From NCBI RefSeq assembly GCF_016805305.1, contig NZ_JAERQN010000005.1, positions 62,001-126,000 on the forward strand: a stretch of 64,000 bases of DNA. Reading direction: 5' to 3'. The notes under the pieces were generated by a model. The model saw nothing but the letters and a program-made list of their open reading frames with translations. It was not told the origin of the DNA and ran no database searches. Made by a program: the position numbers and the translations under genes. Positions 34,130 to 42,593 of this stretch are shown one piece after another. Source of the DNA: Falsiroseomonas ponticola (GTDB taxonomy: Bacteria > Pseudomonadota > Alphaproteobacteria > Acetobacterales > Acetobacteraceae). Every line of letters starts with the position of its first letter. Within the stretch, counting starts at the first letter, position 1.

Positions 34130-35689
34130 TCAGCGAACGATCCGCACGCCCCAGGCGCGGGGCGAATCCACGGCCCAGGAGCGATAGCCCTGCACATGGC
34201 GCGGCGTGACGCCGTTGGTGGTGGAGGAATAGAGCGCGACGATCGGCACCTCCTCCATCAGCCGCGCCTGCATCGCCTCGAACAGCGCGCGCCGGCGGGC
34301 GGGATCGCCTTCCGCCATGCTCTGTTCCAGCATCGCCTGCACCGCCGGGTTGTCCCAGGCCTTGCGGGGCTGCGTGGCCTTGGGGCCGGTGAACATCTCG
34401 AAGGAGAGCGACGGGTCGAGGCGGGCGGAGAAGCCGAAGGCCATCATCTGGTAGTCGCCGCGGTTGTAGCGATCCAGCTGGGTCGCCCATTCCAGCACCT
34501 CCAGCTCGCTCTCGATCCCGGCTTCCTTCAGCATGTCCTGGACGACGACCGCGATCTCGTAGAAGGCTTCCCACCGCCGCGTGGTGATGATGCGGAGCTT
34601 CTGGCCGCGATAGCCCGCTTCCTGCGCCAGGCGTCGCGAATGCGCCAGGTCACGCGCCGGCACCTCCAGCATGGCGGGCGTGTTGAAGGCGGAGGCCGGC
34701 GGGATGGGGGACCGGTTGGGGCGCGACGCACCCTCGCTGACCGCGCGGACCAGTTCCGGCACGTCGATCGCCAGCGCGATGGCGCGGCGCATGCGCACAT
34801 CCTGCAGCAGCGGATCGCGCGTCTGCATCAGCACGGCCTGCAGGTCCATGGACGGGGCGGAATGCACGCTGAAGCCGGGGCGGGCGCGCAGCTCCGCCAG
34901 GTCCCGCGACCGCGCATCGGGCAGGATGTCGATGTTGCCCGCGATCAGCGCGGCGCGCGCCGCGGCTTCGTCGGGGATGATGGTGAAGCGCACGCGCTCC
35001 ACCATCGGGGTCTTGTTGCCGGCCAGGCCCGTGGGCTCCCCCGGCAGGGCCGCGTAGTCGGCGAAGCGCGTCAGCTCCACGAATTGCCCGCGCCGCCATT
35101 CGCCGAGGCGGAAGGGGCCGGTGCCGACCGGTGCGCGCCAGCTGCCATCGGCATTCAGGCTGTCCCGGTGCCAGATGCCGGCCTGGCCGCAATCCGGCCG
35201 CGCCAGGATGGTCAGGAACAGCGCGGAGGGTTTCTCGAGGCGCATGACCACCGTGCGCTCATCCGGCGTTTCCACCGCCGCCAGGCGCGTGGCGGCGGAA
35301 TCGAGGTCCGGCCGGCAGCGCCAGTTCGTCTCCCGCCGCATGTAGCGCTGCATGGCGAAGGCGACGTCGGCCGAGGTCAGTGGCTGGCCGTTGTGGAAGC
35401 GCACGCCGGCGCGCAGCGGGAAGGTATAGGTCAGGCCATCCGGCGAGACCTCGACACGCTCCGCCAGCATCGGCGCCACCGTGGCGTCGTCCCGCAGCGC
35501 GACCAGGCCTTCCACGACGTGCCAGGCAATGCCATCCGTGTTGGCGTCCCGGTTCACGCCGGGGTCGGTGGAGCGGATATCGGCGTTCAGGCGAATGCGC
35601 AGCAGGTCCGGCGCCTGCGCCAGCACGGGGGCGGGGGCTGCCAGCGCGCAGGCGGTGGCCAGCGCCGCCAGGGCGGTGCGGAACGTCAT
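34130..35689 (-). CDS. Family-5 periplasmic binding protein of the dipeptide-type importer
   Basis: 519-aa solute-binding protein (SBP_bac_5). Signal peptide MTFRTALAALATACALAAP with cleavage near VLAQ. Domain hallmarks are LRIRLNADIRSTDPG, the conserved LRAGVRFHNGQPLTSADV and VRMRRAIALAID. ATG 35689 was preferred over an in-frame ATG 36 bases upstream because of the signal peptide and the preceding GGGAGAGGG. First gene of the importer operon; it diverges from the FCD regulator, which may control it. Confidence 0.92.
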   Translation of the reverse strand: MTFRTALAALATACALAAPAPVLAQAPDLLRIRLNADIRSTDPGVNRDANTDGIAWHVVEGLVALRDDATVAPMLAERVEVSPDGLTYTFPLRAGVRFHNGQPLTSADVAFAMQRYMRRETNWRCRPDLDSAATRLAAVETPDERTVVMRLEKPSALFLTILARPDCGQAGIWHRDSLNADGSWRAPVGTGPFRLGEWRRGQFVELTRFADYAALPGEPTGLAGNKTPMVERVRFTIIPDEAAARAALIAGNIDILPDARSRDLAELRARPGFSVHSAPSMDLQAVLMQTRDPLLQDVRMRRAIALAIDVPELVRAVSEGASRPNRSPIPPASAFNTPAMLEVPARDLAHSRRLAQEAGYRGQKLRIITTRRWEAFYEIAVVVQDMLKEAGIESELEVLEWATQLDRYNRGDYQMMAFGFSARLDPSLSFEMFTGPKATQPRKAWDNPAVQAMLEQSMAEGDPARRRALFEAMQARLMEEVPIVALYSSTTNGVTPRHVQGYRSWAVDSPRAWGVRIVR

Positions 35690-35725
35690 GGATGTACCCT
35701 CTCCCAGCCGGTTTCGGTTCTTCAT

Positions 35726-35741
35726 TTGCACGAAATACCAA
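35726..35741. promoter_or_regulatory. Candidate operator between importer and FCD regulator
   Basis: Imperfect dyad TTGCACGAAATACCAA in the 71-base divergent gap, in an unusually AT-rich patch. A TTG-N10-CAA architecture is compatible with sites of FCD-type GntR regulators, but the half-sites are only partly symmetric. Confidence 0.35.
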
Positions 35742-35760
35742 AATGGCGGTAGGTTCAAGC

Positions 35761-36621
35761 GTGACGATGACAACGACCTTCTCACCGCTCCATCACGACC
35801 TGGCCCGCGCGGCGCGGCAGCTCTGGCTGGCCGAGGGAACGCCCCCGGGCAGCCCCGTGGTGGAAGCGGTGCTGGCCGGGCGGCTGGCCGTCTCCCGCAC
35901 CCCGGTGCGGGCGGCGCTGCGGCTGCTGGAGGCTGCGGGCATCACGCAGCGGCGCGGCCGCCTGATGGTGCTGGCCGATCCGTCGCGCGACCTGCCGCCG
36001 GTGGAGGCGCGCGATCCCGTCGATGCGCTGGTCGGCGCCATCGCCCGGGCGCGGGAGGAGCGGCGCCTGGCCGACATCGTCCGGGAAGCCGATCTGATGC
36101 GGGAATTCGGCCAGCCGCGTGGCCTGGTCTCCCGCGCCCTGATGAAGCTCTCGGCGCTTGGCGTGGTGGCGCGCAACCCGGCCCAGGGCTGGCATTTCGC
36201 GGCTACCCTGGCGGGGGAGGAGGAGCGGATGCAGGCCATGCGCTTCCGCCTGGTGGTGGAACCCGCGGCGCTGCGCCAGCCCGGCTATGCGCTGGACCCG
36301 AATTTCGCCCGGACGATGCGGGAAGCGCATCAGGCGGTGCTGGCGCGCCCCTGGCGGGATGTGGAGGCGGTGCGGCTGTTCGAGATGAATGCGGCCTTCC
36401 ACCTCGGCCTGGCGCAGGGCAGCGGCAACCGCTTCTTTGCCGATGCGGTGGAGGCGCAGAACCGCCTGCGCGCGCTGGTGAATGCCGATTGGCGCTTCGG
36501 CGACAAACGCGCGCATGACAGCTGCCGCGAACACCTGGCGGTGCTGGATGCGCTGGAAGCCGGCGACAACGGCCGGGCCGCGACGCTGCTGGAAGACCAT
36601 CTGCGCTGCGCGGGCCCATGA
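35761..36621 (+). CDS. FCD-domain (GntR-like) transcriptional regulator with two winged-helix-like segments
   Basis: 286-aa cytosolic regulator. Residues ~31-72 contain a GntR-type recognition region (RLAVSRTPVRAALRLLEAAG). Residues ~105-147 contain a second helix-turn-helix-like segment (DLMREFGQPRGLVSRALMKL) followed by a wing. The C-terminal FCD effector domain shows His214, His258 and His280, the usual metal or ligand residues. GTG 35761 has AGG seven bases upstream; ATG 35767 is an alternative. Divergent from the dipeptide importer and coupled to a FAD oxidase, it probably senses the imported compound. Confidence 0.82.
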   Translation: MTMTTTFSPLHHDLARAARQLWLAEGTPPGSPVVEAVLAGRLAVSRTPVRAALRLLEAAGITQRRGRLMVLADPSRDLPPVEARDPVDALVGAIARAREERRLADIVREADLMREFGQPRGLVSRALMKLSALGVVARNPAQGWHFAATLAGEEERMQAMRFRLVVEPAALRQPGYALDPNFARTMREAHQAVLARPWRDVEAVRLFEMNAAFHLGLAQGSGNRFFADAVEAQNRLRALVNADWRFGDKRAHDSCREHLAVLDALEAGDNGRAATLLEDHLRCAGP

Positions 36622-37889
36622 GGCAGCGTTCCCTCTGGCAGGAAACCGCGACGCCCCCCGTGCCCCTGCTGCCGCTGGAGGGCGTGGCGGAGACCGAGGT
36701 CGCGATCATCGGCGCCGGCTATACCGGCCTGTCCACCGCGCTGGCGCTGGCGGAGCGCGGCGTGGCGGTGACGGTGCTGGAGGCGGAGGCGCCGGGGGCC
36801 GGCGCGTCCGGCGCCAATGGCGGGCAGGTGATCCCGGGCCTCAAGCATTTCGTGCCGGATCTGGTGAAGGACTACGGCGACGCGCTCGGCCGGCGGCTGC
36901 ATCAGGCGGGCGCCGTGGATACGGATGCGCTCTTCACCCTGATCGCGCGGCTCGCCATCGATTGCGAGGCGACGCGCGCGGGCTGGCTGCAGGTGGCTGA
37001 CAACCCCGTGGCGCTGGAGGAATGCCGCCAGCGCTGCCGCGCCTGGGCGGCATGGGGCGCGCCGGTCCGGATGCTGGGGGCGGAGGAGGTGCGCGCCATG
37101 ACCGGCGCCGCCGGCTACCTCGGCGGCTGGATCGATGAGCGGGGCGGCAGCGTGCAGCCGCTGTCGCTGGCGCGCGGGCTGGCGCGGGCGGCGATGGCGG
37201 CGGGCGCGCGGGTGCATGCGCCGTCGCGCGTCACGTCGATCCGTCCCGATGGCGCGGGCTGGCGGCTGGAGACGGCGGCGGGTTCGCTGCGGGCGCGGCG
37301 CGTGCTGCTGGCGACGAATGCGGCGCCCGGGCGGCTCTGGCCCGGCCTGTCCCACACCATCATGGCGGTATGGTCCTTCCAGACGGCGACGAAGGCCGGG
37401 GCGGGCGTGCTGCCGGGCGGGCAGGTGGTCTCGGATACAAGGCGCGTGCTGCGCTACTGGCGGCGGGATGCGGCGGGGCGGCTGGTGGTGGGGGGCAAGG
37501 GCACGCTGCGCGCGCCGCGCGGCCCGCGTTCCTTCACCGTGCCGGAGCGCATGCGGGCCAGGCTCTATCCCGCGCTGCCGGGGACGACGCCGGAATTCTA
37601 CTGGGGCGGGCGCGTCGGCATCACGCCGGACCGACTGCCGCGGCTGTTCCGCCTGGCGGAGGGCGTATTCGCCGTGATGCAGGACAACGGCAAGGGAGTC
37701 GCCTGGTGCACCGCCAGCGGGCCCGCCTTGGCGGACCTGCTGGCGGGCGCGGCGCCCGAGGACCTCGCGCTGCCGCCCGTCACGCCCCTTCGCCCCATTC
37801 CGCTGCACCCCTTCCGCAGCGTCTATGCCGCCGCCGGATCGCTCTACTTCCGGGCGCGGGATGCGCTGGATCGCGCGAGGACCGCATGA
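36618..37889 (+). CDS. PuuB-like FAD-dependent amine/amino-acid oxidase
   Basis: 423-aa flavoprotein of the DAO family resembling gamma-glutamylputrescine oxidase. N-terminal SLWQETA and the dinucleotide motif VAIIGAGYTGLSTALALAE are typical, as are GASGANGGQVIPG and the C-terminal GITPDRLPRLFRLAEGVFAV. It would oxidatively deaminate a primary or secondary amine. It overlaps the regulator stop (ATGA) and the aminotransferase start, so regulator, oxidase and transaminase form one transcript. Confidence 0.87.
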   Translation: MRQRSLWQETATPPVPLLPLEGVAETEVAIIGAGYTGLSTALALAERGVAVTVLEAEAPGAGASGANGGQVIPGLKHFVPDLVKDYGDALGRRLHQAGAVDTDALFTLIARLAIDCEATRAGWLQVADNPVALEECRQRCRAWAAWGAPVRMLGAEEVRAMTGAAGYLGGWIDERGGSVQPLSLARGLARAAMAAGARVHAPSRVTSIRPDGAGWRLETAAGSLRARRVLLATNAAPGRLWPGLSHTIMAVWSFQTATKAGAGVLPGGQVVSDTRRVLRYWRRDAAGRLVVGGKGTLRAPRGPRSFTVPERMRARLYPALPGTTPEFYWGGRVGITPDRLPRLFRLAEGVFAVMQDNGKGVAWCTASGPALADLLAGAAPEDLALPPVTPLRPIPLHPFRSVYAAAGSLYFRARDALDRARTA

Positions 37890-39205
37890 ACCACCTGCCG
37901 AACACGCCCCTGCTGGAAGACGGCGTCTGGCTGCCCTTCACCGCCATGCGCGGTTTCCTCGACGCGCCGATGATCTTCGATCGGGCGGAGGGCATGCACT
38001 ACATCACGCCCGAGGGTCATCATGTGCTGGACATGATGGCGGGCCTCTGGTGCGTGAATGCGGGGCACGCCCATCCGCGCATCACGGCGGCGATCCGGGA
38101 GGCCGCGGGCAGGCTCGACTTCGTCTCCTCCTTCCGCATGTCGCATCCCGGCGCCTTCGCCTTCGCCCGCCGCCTGCTGGACGCGGTGCCGGGCATGGCG
38201 CGCGCCTTCTTCAGCAATTCGGGGTCGGAGGCGGTGGACACCGCGCTGAAGATCGCGCGCGGCTATCACCGCGCCCGCGGCGATGCGGCGCGGACGAAGT
38301 TCATCGGGCGGGCGAAGTCCTATCACGGCGTCGGCTTCGGCGGCCTCAGCGTCGGCGGCATCGCGCGGCACAAGCGCGATTTCGGGCCGCTGCTGGCCGA
38401 TGTCTTCCACATGCCCCTGCCGCATGACCCCGCGCAGCGCTTCCTGCGGGACCGCCCCGCCGCCGGCGACCACTGGCTGGCGGGGCTGGACGACATCCTG
38501 GCGGTGCAGGATCCCTCCACCGTCGCGGCCATCATCGTGGAGCCCGTGACGGGGTCGGGCGGCGTCTATCCGCCGCCGATCGGCTATCTGGAGGCGCTGC
38601 GCGCGCGCTGCGACAGGCACGGCATCCTGCTGATCTTCGACGAGGTCATCACCGGCTTCGGCCGCCTCGGCGCCTGCACGGCGGCGGAGGCGCTGGGCGT
38701 CTGGCCGGACATCATGACGATGGCGAAGGGCCTGACCAATGGCGCGGTGCCGATGGGCGCCACGCTGGTGAACAGCCGTGTCTTCGACGCCTACATGCAG
38801 GGGCCCGCCGGCGCGCCCGAACTCATGCATGGCTACACCTACTCCGCCCATCCGCTCGCCTGCGCGGCGGGGATGGCGGCGCTGGATGCCTATCAGCAGG
38901 AGGGGATGTTCGAGGCCTCCGCCGCGATCGCGCAGCCCTTCGCGCAGGCGCTGCTGGGGTTGCAGGGCGCGCCGCATGTCATCGATGTGCGCCATTGCGG
39001 GCTGCTGGCGGCGGTGGAGCTGGAGCCCCGCGCGGGCGCGCCCGGTGCGCGGGGCGCGGCGGTGGCGGATGCCTGCTTCGCCGATGGCGTGCTGGTCCGC
39101 GCGGCCGGCGACACCATGGTCCTGTCCCCGCCGCTGGTGGTGACGGAGGCGCAGGTGGCGCAGACGGTGGAGGCGATGGCGCGGGCGCTGCGCGCCATCG
39201 CGTAG
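37886..39205 (+). CDS. Class-III omega-aminotransferase
   Basis: 439-aa PLP enzyme similar to beta-alanine/omega-amino acid:pyruvate transaminases. The PLP lysine is Lys281 in MTMAKGLTNGAVP; FDEVITGFGRLG carries the PLP-ring Asp, and NSGSEAVDTALK the phosphate-binding region. ATG 37886 overlaps the oxidase TGA. Together with a PuuB-like oxidase and a peptide-type importer it supports catabolism of a diamine, polyamine or omega-amino acid. An open frame continuing upstream lies inside the oxidase gene. Confidence 0.9.
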   Translation: MNHLPNTPLLEDGVWLPFTAMRGFLDAPMIFDRAEGMHYITPEGHHVLDMMAGLWCVNAGHAHPRITAAIREAAGRLDFVSSFRMSHPGAFAFARRLLDAVPGMARAFFSNSGSEAVDTALKIARGYHRARGDAARTKFIGRAKSYHGVGFGGLSVGGIARHKRDFGPLLADVFHMPLPHDPAQRFLRDRPAAGDHWLAGLDDILAVQDPSTVAAIIVEPVTGSGGVYPPPIGYLEALRARCDRHGILLIFDEVITGFGRLGACTAAEALGVWPDIMTMAKGLTNGAVPMGATLVNSRVFDAYMQGPAGAPELMHGYTYSAHPLACAAGMAALDAYQQEGMFEASAAIAQPFAQALLGLQGAPHVIDVRHCGLLAAVELEPRAGAPGARGAAVADACFADGVLVRAAGDTMVLSPPLVVTEAQVAQTVEAMARALRAIA

Positions 39206-39211
39206 CGCGGA

Positions 39212-40336
39212 CTACTCCGCCGCCTTCGCCAGCCCCTGCGGCTTCAGGCTGTAGGTCGTGAAGACGCGGTTCAGCGCGGGCAGGGGCGCGATCTCCATGT
39301 GCCCCTCCGCCGGCTTCATCAGGATCATGGCCACGGTGGCGGAGAGGTTGCCGCCGAGGCTCATCCGCGGCGGGCGGCAGACGGCCCAGGGCGATTGCCA
39401 ATCGTCGAAGAAGGCGGTGCGCAGGTCATCCAGCGTGATCGCGCCGGCCTTGGCGCGCAGCGCCGCCAGCACGCGCTGGTCGCGATAGGTGCTGTCCGGC
39501 GTGGTCTGGATGCCGGTGTCCTTCAGCTTGGAAAGCGCCACCGGCGACTGCCAGTGATTGGCATGCACCAGCAGCCCATCCGTGGGATGCAGCAGGAAGC
39601 TCTCATCCGGCGCGCATTCGATATCCATCGCCCAGCCCGACGCATGGCTGAGCATGACGTTGTTCGAGGCCGATTTCGGCGTGGCGTAGATGGCGCGCAC
39701 GGCCAGCGCCACCTGCTCCTGCTCCAGCACCTTCCGCCGCAGCAGGGACAGGGGCACGCCCTCCTGCCGGTAGTCGCGATCGGATTCCAGGTAGTTGGCG
39801 GTGATGGCGATGCCCGCGGCGTTGAGCCCCGCGCGGGCCAGGCCGCCGGCCTCGACGAAGGTCAGGATGTCCGGGCCATCGTCCCGGCGGATGCGCAGCA
39901 CCACGCCGGTCTCCGCACATTCGCTCTTCCAGTCCCAGTTCTGGCCGTGCAGCAGCGTGCCATCCGCGCTGGCCGCGGGCGTGACGATGGCGCCGGTGCA
40001 GCCGTCGGGATCCGCCTCGGGCAGGCCGCGCTTCGCCAGCTGCAGGATCTCCGTCCGGCAGTTCAGCAGCATCACATCCTCGAAGGCCACGTCGGCGCCG
40101 CGGGCGATGCCGCGCATCTCCGCGACGTAAGCCGGATCGAAGGCCTCGACCCGGCCGGCGAAGGCCCTGGCCAGGCGATGGATGCGCGCGGCATCCAGCC
40201 CGCCGCCCGTGAGCTGCGCGTGGTAGTGGCCGATGCTGCGTCGGACACGGAGGGCCGCCTGGCGGCCATAGGATTCGCCCCTGGCCTCCGGCGCACCCGA
40301 CAGCTCGTAGAGGGGGAAGGGGGCGGCCGCGTCCAT
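39212..40336 (-). CDS. C45-family autoproteolytic acyltransferase/hydrolase
   Basis: 374-aa Ntn-hydrolase-fold protein related to isopenicillin-N acyltransferase. The expected self-processing site is Gly112-Cys113 within DPDGCTGAIV; cleavage would expose Cys113 as nucleophile. HGQNWDW and NHWQSP are further family motifs. No signal peptide is obvious. In bacteria such proteins hydrolyse or transfer acyl groups on amines and amino acids, which fits the neighbouring amine operon, with which it is convergent (6-base gap). ATG 40336 begins the conserved region. Confidence 0.82.
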   Translation of the reverse strand: MDAAAPFPLYELSGAPEARGESYGRQAALRVRRSIGHYHAQLTGGGLDAARIHRLARAFAGRVEAFDPAYVAEMRGIARGADVAFEDVMLLNCRTEILQLAKRGLPEADPDGCTGAIVTPAASADGTLLHGQNWDWKSECAETGVVLRIRRDDGPDILTFVEAGGLARAGLNAAGIAITANYLESDRDYRQEGVPLSLLRRKVLEQEQVALAVRAIYATPKSASNNVMLSHASGWAMDIECAPDESFLLHPTDGLLVHANHWQSPVALSKLKDTGIQTTPDSTYRDQRVLAALRAKAGAITLDDLRTAFFDDWQSPWAVCRPPRMSLGGNLSATVAMILMKPAEGHMEIAPLPALNRVFTTYSLKPQGLAKAAE

Positions 40337-40565
40337 CAGGTTCTCCGTGCGAAGAAAGTACCGGGCATCTTGCGCGTCGCCGCCCCGGCCGCAAGCGGGG
40401 AAAGCCGAATGCGCGGGAAAGCCCTGGCCGAGCATCGATGTATCGCCGCCAGGGGCCGCCAGGGAATGTCCTTTTTTCCTACGGGAATGGTATTGATTCG
40501 TCCGCATCGATCGTGAATTCCTCGGTCCAGCGGCGCAGCCGCGTGGTTCACGAGGGAGTTCTCCG
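40337..40565. other. 229-base intergenic region, longest gap in the window
   Basis: Lies between the divergent C45 gene and the Bug gene at 40566. It contains a comparatively AT-rich core (TCCTTTTTTCCTACGG and GGTATTGATTCG around 40467-40500) that is the best place for promoters. No ORF, tRNA or convincing inverted repeat is seen. Confidence 0.5.
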
Positions 40566-41561
40566 ATGCATCGACTGGCCCTGACCCGACGCGCCGCGAT
40601 GCTCGCCTGCTGCGCGCCGCTGCTGGCGCGGCCCGCCCTGGCCAGCCCCGCCTGGCGGCCGACCCAGGCGGTGAAGCTCATCGTCTCCGCCGCCCCGGGC
40701 GGCACGCAGGACATCCACGCCCGCGCCGCCGCGCCGGTGCTGTCGGACCGGATCGGCCAGACGGTGGTGGTGGAGAACAACGGCACGGCCAGTGGCCGCG
40801 GCGCCGGCGCCATCGTCGCGCGGGCGGCGCCGGATGGCCACACACTGCTCGTCGCCTCCGGCGATGGCCTGGTGCTCAGCGACATCCTCTTCGGGCGCCA
40901 GCAGGGGCTGCTCCGGCCGCGCCTCGCCCCCGTCACGCTCACCATCGGCGCGTCCCAGCTGCTGGTGACGCATCCCGGCAGCGGCATCCGCAGCGTGCAG
41001 GACTACGTGGCGGAGGCCCGGCGCCGGCGCGGCGCGCTGACGCTCGGCGTGCCCGGCCATGGCGGCATCGCCCATGTGATCAGCGAGATGCTGAACCGCC
41101 AGCTCGGCGGCGTGGAGGTCGTGCACGTCCCCTATCGCGGCGGCGGGCCGGCGACGCTGGACCTGATGGCGGGGCAGCTCGATGCCATGATCATCACCCT
41201 CCCGGCGGTCACCGCGCATGTGCGGGCGGGGCGGCTGGTGCCGCTCGCCGTCTCCACCGCCGCGCGGGACCCCGCCCTGCCGGAGGTGCCGACCCTGGCG
41301 GAGACGGTGGCGCCCGGCTTCGACGTGCCGAGCACACAGGGCATCCTGCTGCCCGCCGGCACGCCCCAGCCGATCATCGAGGCCTGGCACCAGGCCTGGC
41401 GCACCGCGCTGTTCGAACCCGCGGTGCACCGGCGGCTCAGCGAGCTCGGCTTCATCGTCACCGGCTCCACCCCCGCCGAATTCCTTGCCTCCATCACCGA
41501 CAGCGAACGCCGCTTCGCCGCGGCGATCGAGGCCGCCGGCATCCGCGCCGAAACCGTCTGA
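40566..41561 (+). CDS. Bug/TctC-family periplasmic binding protein with divergent binding loop
   Basis: 331-aa receptor; signal peptide includes ALTRRAAMLACC and cleaves near ALA-SP. It departs from the family norm in having VSAAPGGTQDIHARA for the first loop and ENNGTASGRGAGAI in place of ENRPGAGG, which suggests a different ligand geometry. HVPYRGGG is kept. GGGAG precedes the ATG after a 229-base upstream gap. First gene of a set with a second Bug gene and a PrpF-like isomerase. Confidence 0.88.
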   Translation: MHRLALTRRAAMLACCAPLLARPALASPAWRPTQAVKLIVSAAPGGTQDIHARAAAPVLSDRIGQTVVVENNGTASGRGAGAIVARAAPDGHTLLVASGDGLVLSDILFGRQQGLLRPRLAPVTLTIGASQLLVTHPGSGIRSVQDYVAEARRRRGALTLGVPGHGGIAHVISEMLNRQLGGVEVVHVPYRGGGPATLDLMAGQLDAMIITLPAVTAHVRAGRLVPLAVSTAARDPALPEVPTLAETVAPGFDVPSTQGILLPAGTPQPIIEAWHQAWRTALFEPAVHRRLSELGFIVTGSTPAEFLASITDSERRFAAAIEAAGIRAETV

Positions 41562-41578
41562 CGCAGGAGATCATCGCC

Positions 41579-42541
41579 ATGCTGAACCGTCGCACCCTGC
41601 TGGCCGCCGCGGCTGCCATCCTTCCGCTGCCGGCGCTGGCCCAGCCCGCCACCCGCGCCATCCGCGCCATCGTGCCCTTCCCGCCGGGCGGCGGCGTCGA
41701 TGCCTTCGCGCGCATCTTCGTCCCCGCCTTCGCCGCCGCCAGCGGGCAGAATGTCGTCATCGAGAATATCGGCGGCGCCTCCTCCCGCCTCGGCACCCAG
41801 GCGGTGCTGCGGGCGGCGCCGGATGGGCAGACTCTGCTCATCACCAACGACACGCTGGCGGCGATCGAGGCGCTGCCCGTGCCGGGCAGCGGGCCCTTCA
41901 TCGGCGGCCTGGCGCCGGTGCTGCTCGGCGCCTCCGCGCCGCAGGCGCTGGTGACGCATCCCCGCTCCGGCATCCCCGATGCGGCGGCCTACCAGGCGCG
42001 GCTGCGGGCCGGTCGGCCGACCAATATCGGCGTGCCGGGGCTGGGCTCCTCCCAGCATTTCGCCAGCGAATTGCTGGCCCAGGCGCTGGGCGGGCGGCCG
42101 GAACACATCTCCTACCGCGGCGGCGGGCCGCTGCTGATCGACCTGCTGGCCGGCACCATCGATGGCGGCGTGGTGACGCTGGGCGCGGCCATCGACCAGA
42201 TCCGGGACGGGCGCCTGGTGGCGCTGGGCGTCAGCGGCCTGCAGCGCAGCCCGGCGCTGCCGCAGGTGCCGAGCTTCGCGGAAAGCGTGGCCCCGGGCTT
42301 CGAGGCCGAGACCTGGATCGGCGTCCTTGCGCCCCAGGCCACGCCGGCGCCGGTGCTGGCCGCGCTGCATGCGGCCAGCCTGGCCGCGCTCCGCGACCCC
42401 GGCGTCACCCAGCGCCTGGCGGGGCTCGGCTTCGACACACCAGGCCATGGGCCCGACCGCTTCGGCCCCCTGCTGCGCGACACCGCCGCGCGCTTCGCCG
42501 CCGTGGCGGGCGCCGTCGGGATGCGGGCGGGGGAGGCGTGA
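41579..42541 (+). CDS. Bug/TctC-family periplasmic binding protein upstream of the prpF-like gene
   Basis: 320-aa receptor with signal MLNRRTLLAAAAAILPLP and cleavage at ALA-QP. VPFPPGGGVDAFARI is canonical; the next loop reads ENIGGASSRLGTQ, again without GAGG. The 17-base gap from the previous Bug gene and AGGAG ahead of the ATG indicate co-transcription. Association with a PrpF-family isomerase suggests a tricarboxylate or unsaturated dicarboxylate as ligand (inference). Confidence 0.88.
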   Translation: MLNRRTLLAAAAAILPLPALAQPATRAIRAIVPFPPGGGVDAFARIFVPAFAAASGQNVVIENIGGASSRLGTQAVLRAAPDGQTLLITNDTLAAIEALPVPGSGPFIGGLAPVLLGASAPQALVTHPRSGIPDAAAYQARLRAGRPTNIGVPGLGSSQHFASELLAQALGGRPEHISYRGGGPLLIDLLAGTIDGGVVTLGAAIDQIRDGRLVALGVSGLQRSPALPQVPSFAESVAPGFEAETWIGVLAPQATPAPVLAALHAASLAALRDPGVTQRLAGLGFDTPGHGPDRFGPLLRDTAARFAAVAGAVGMRAGEA

Positions 42542-42593
42542 CGGGCACCGCCCCGGCGCCGTAGAACCGCCCCTCGGTCGGGGAGGGACGGTG

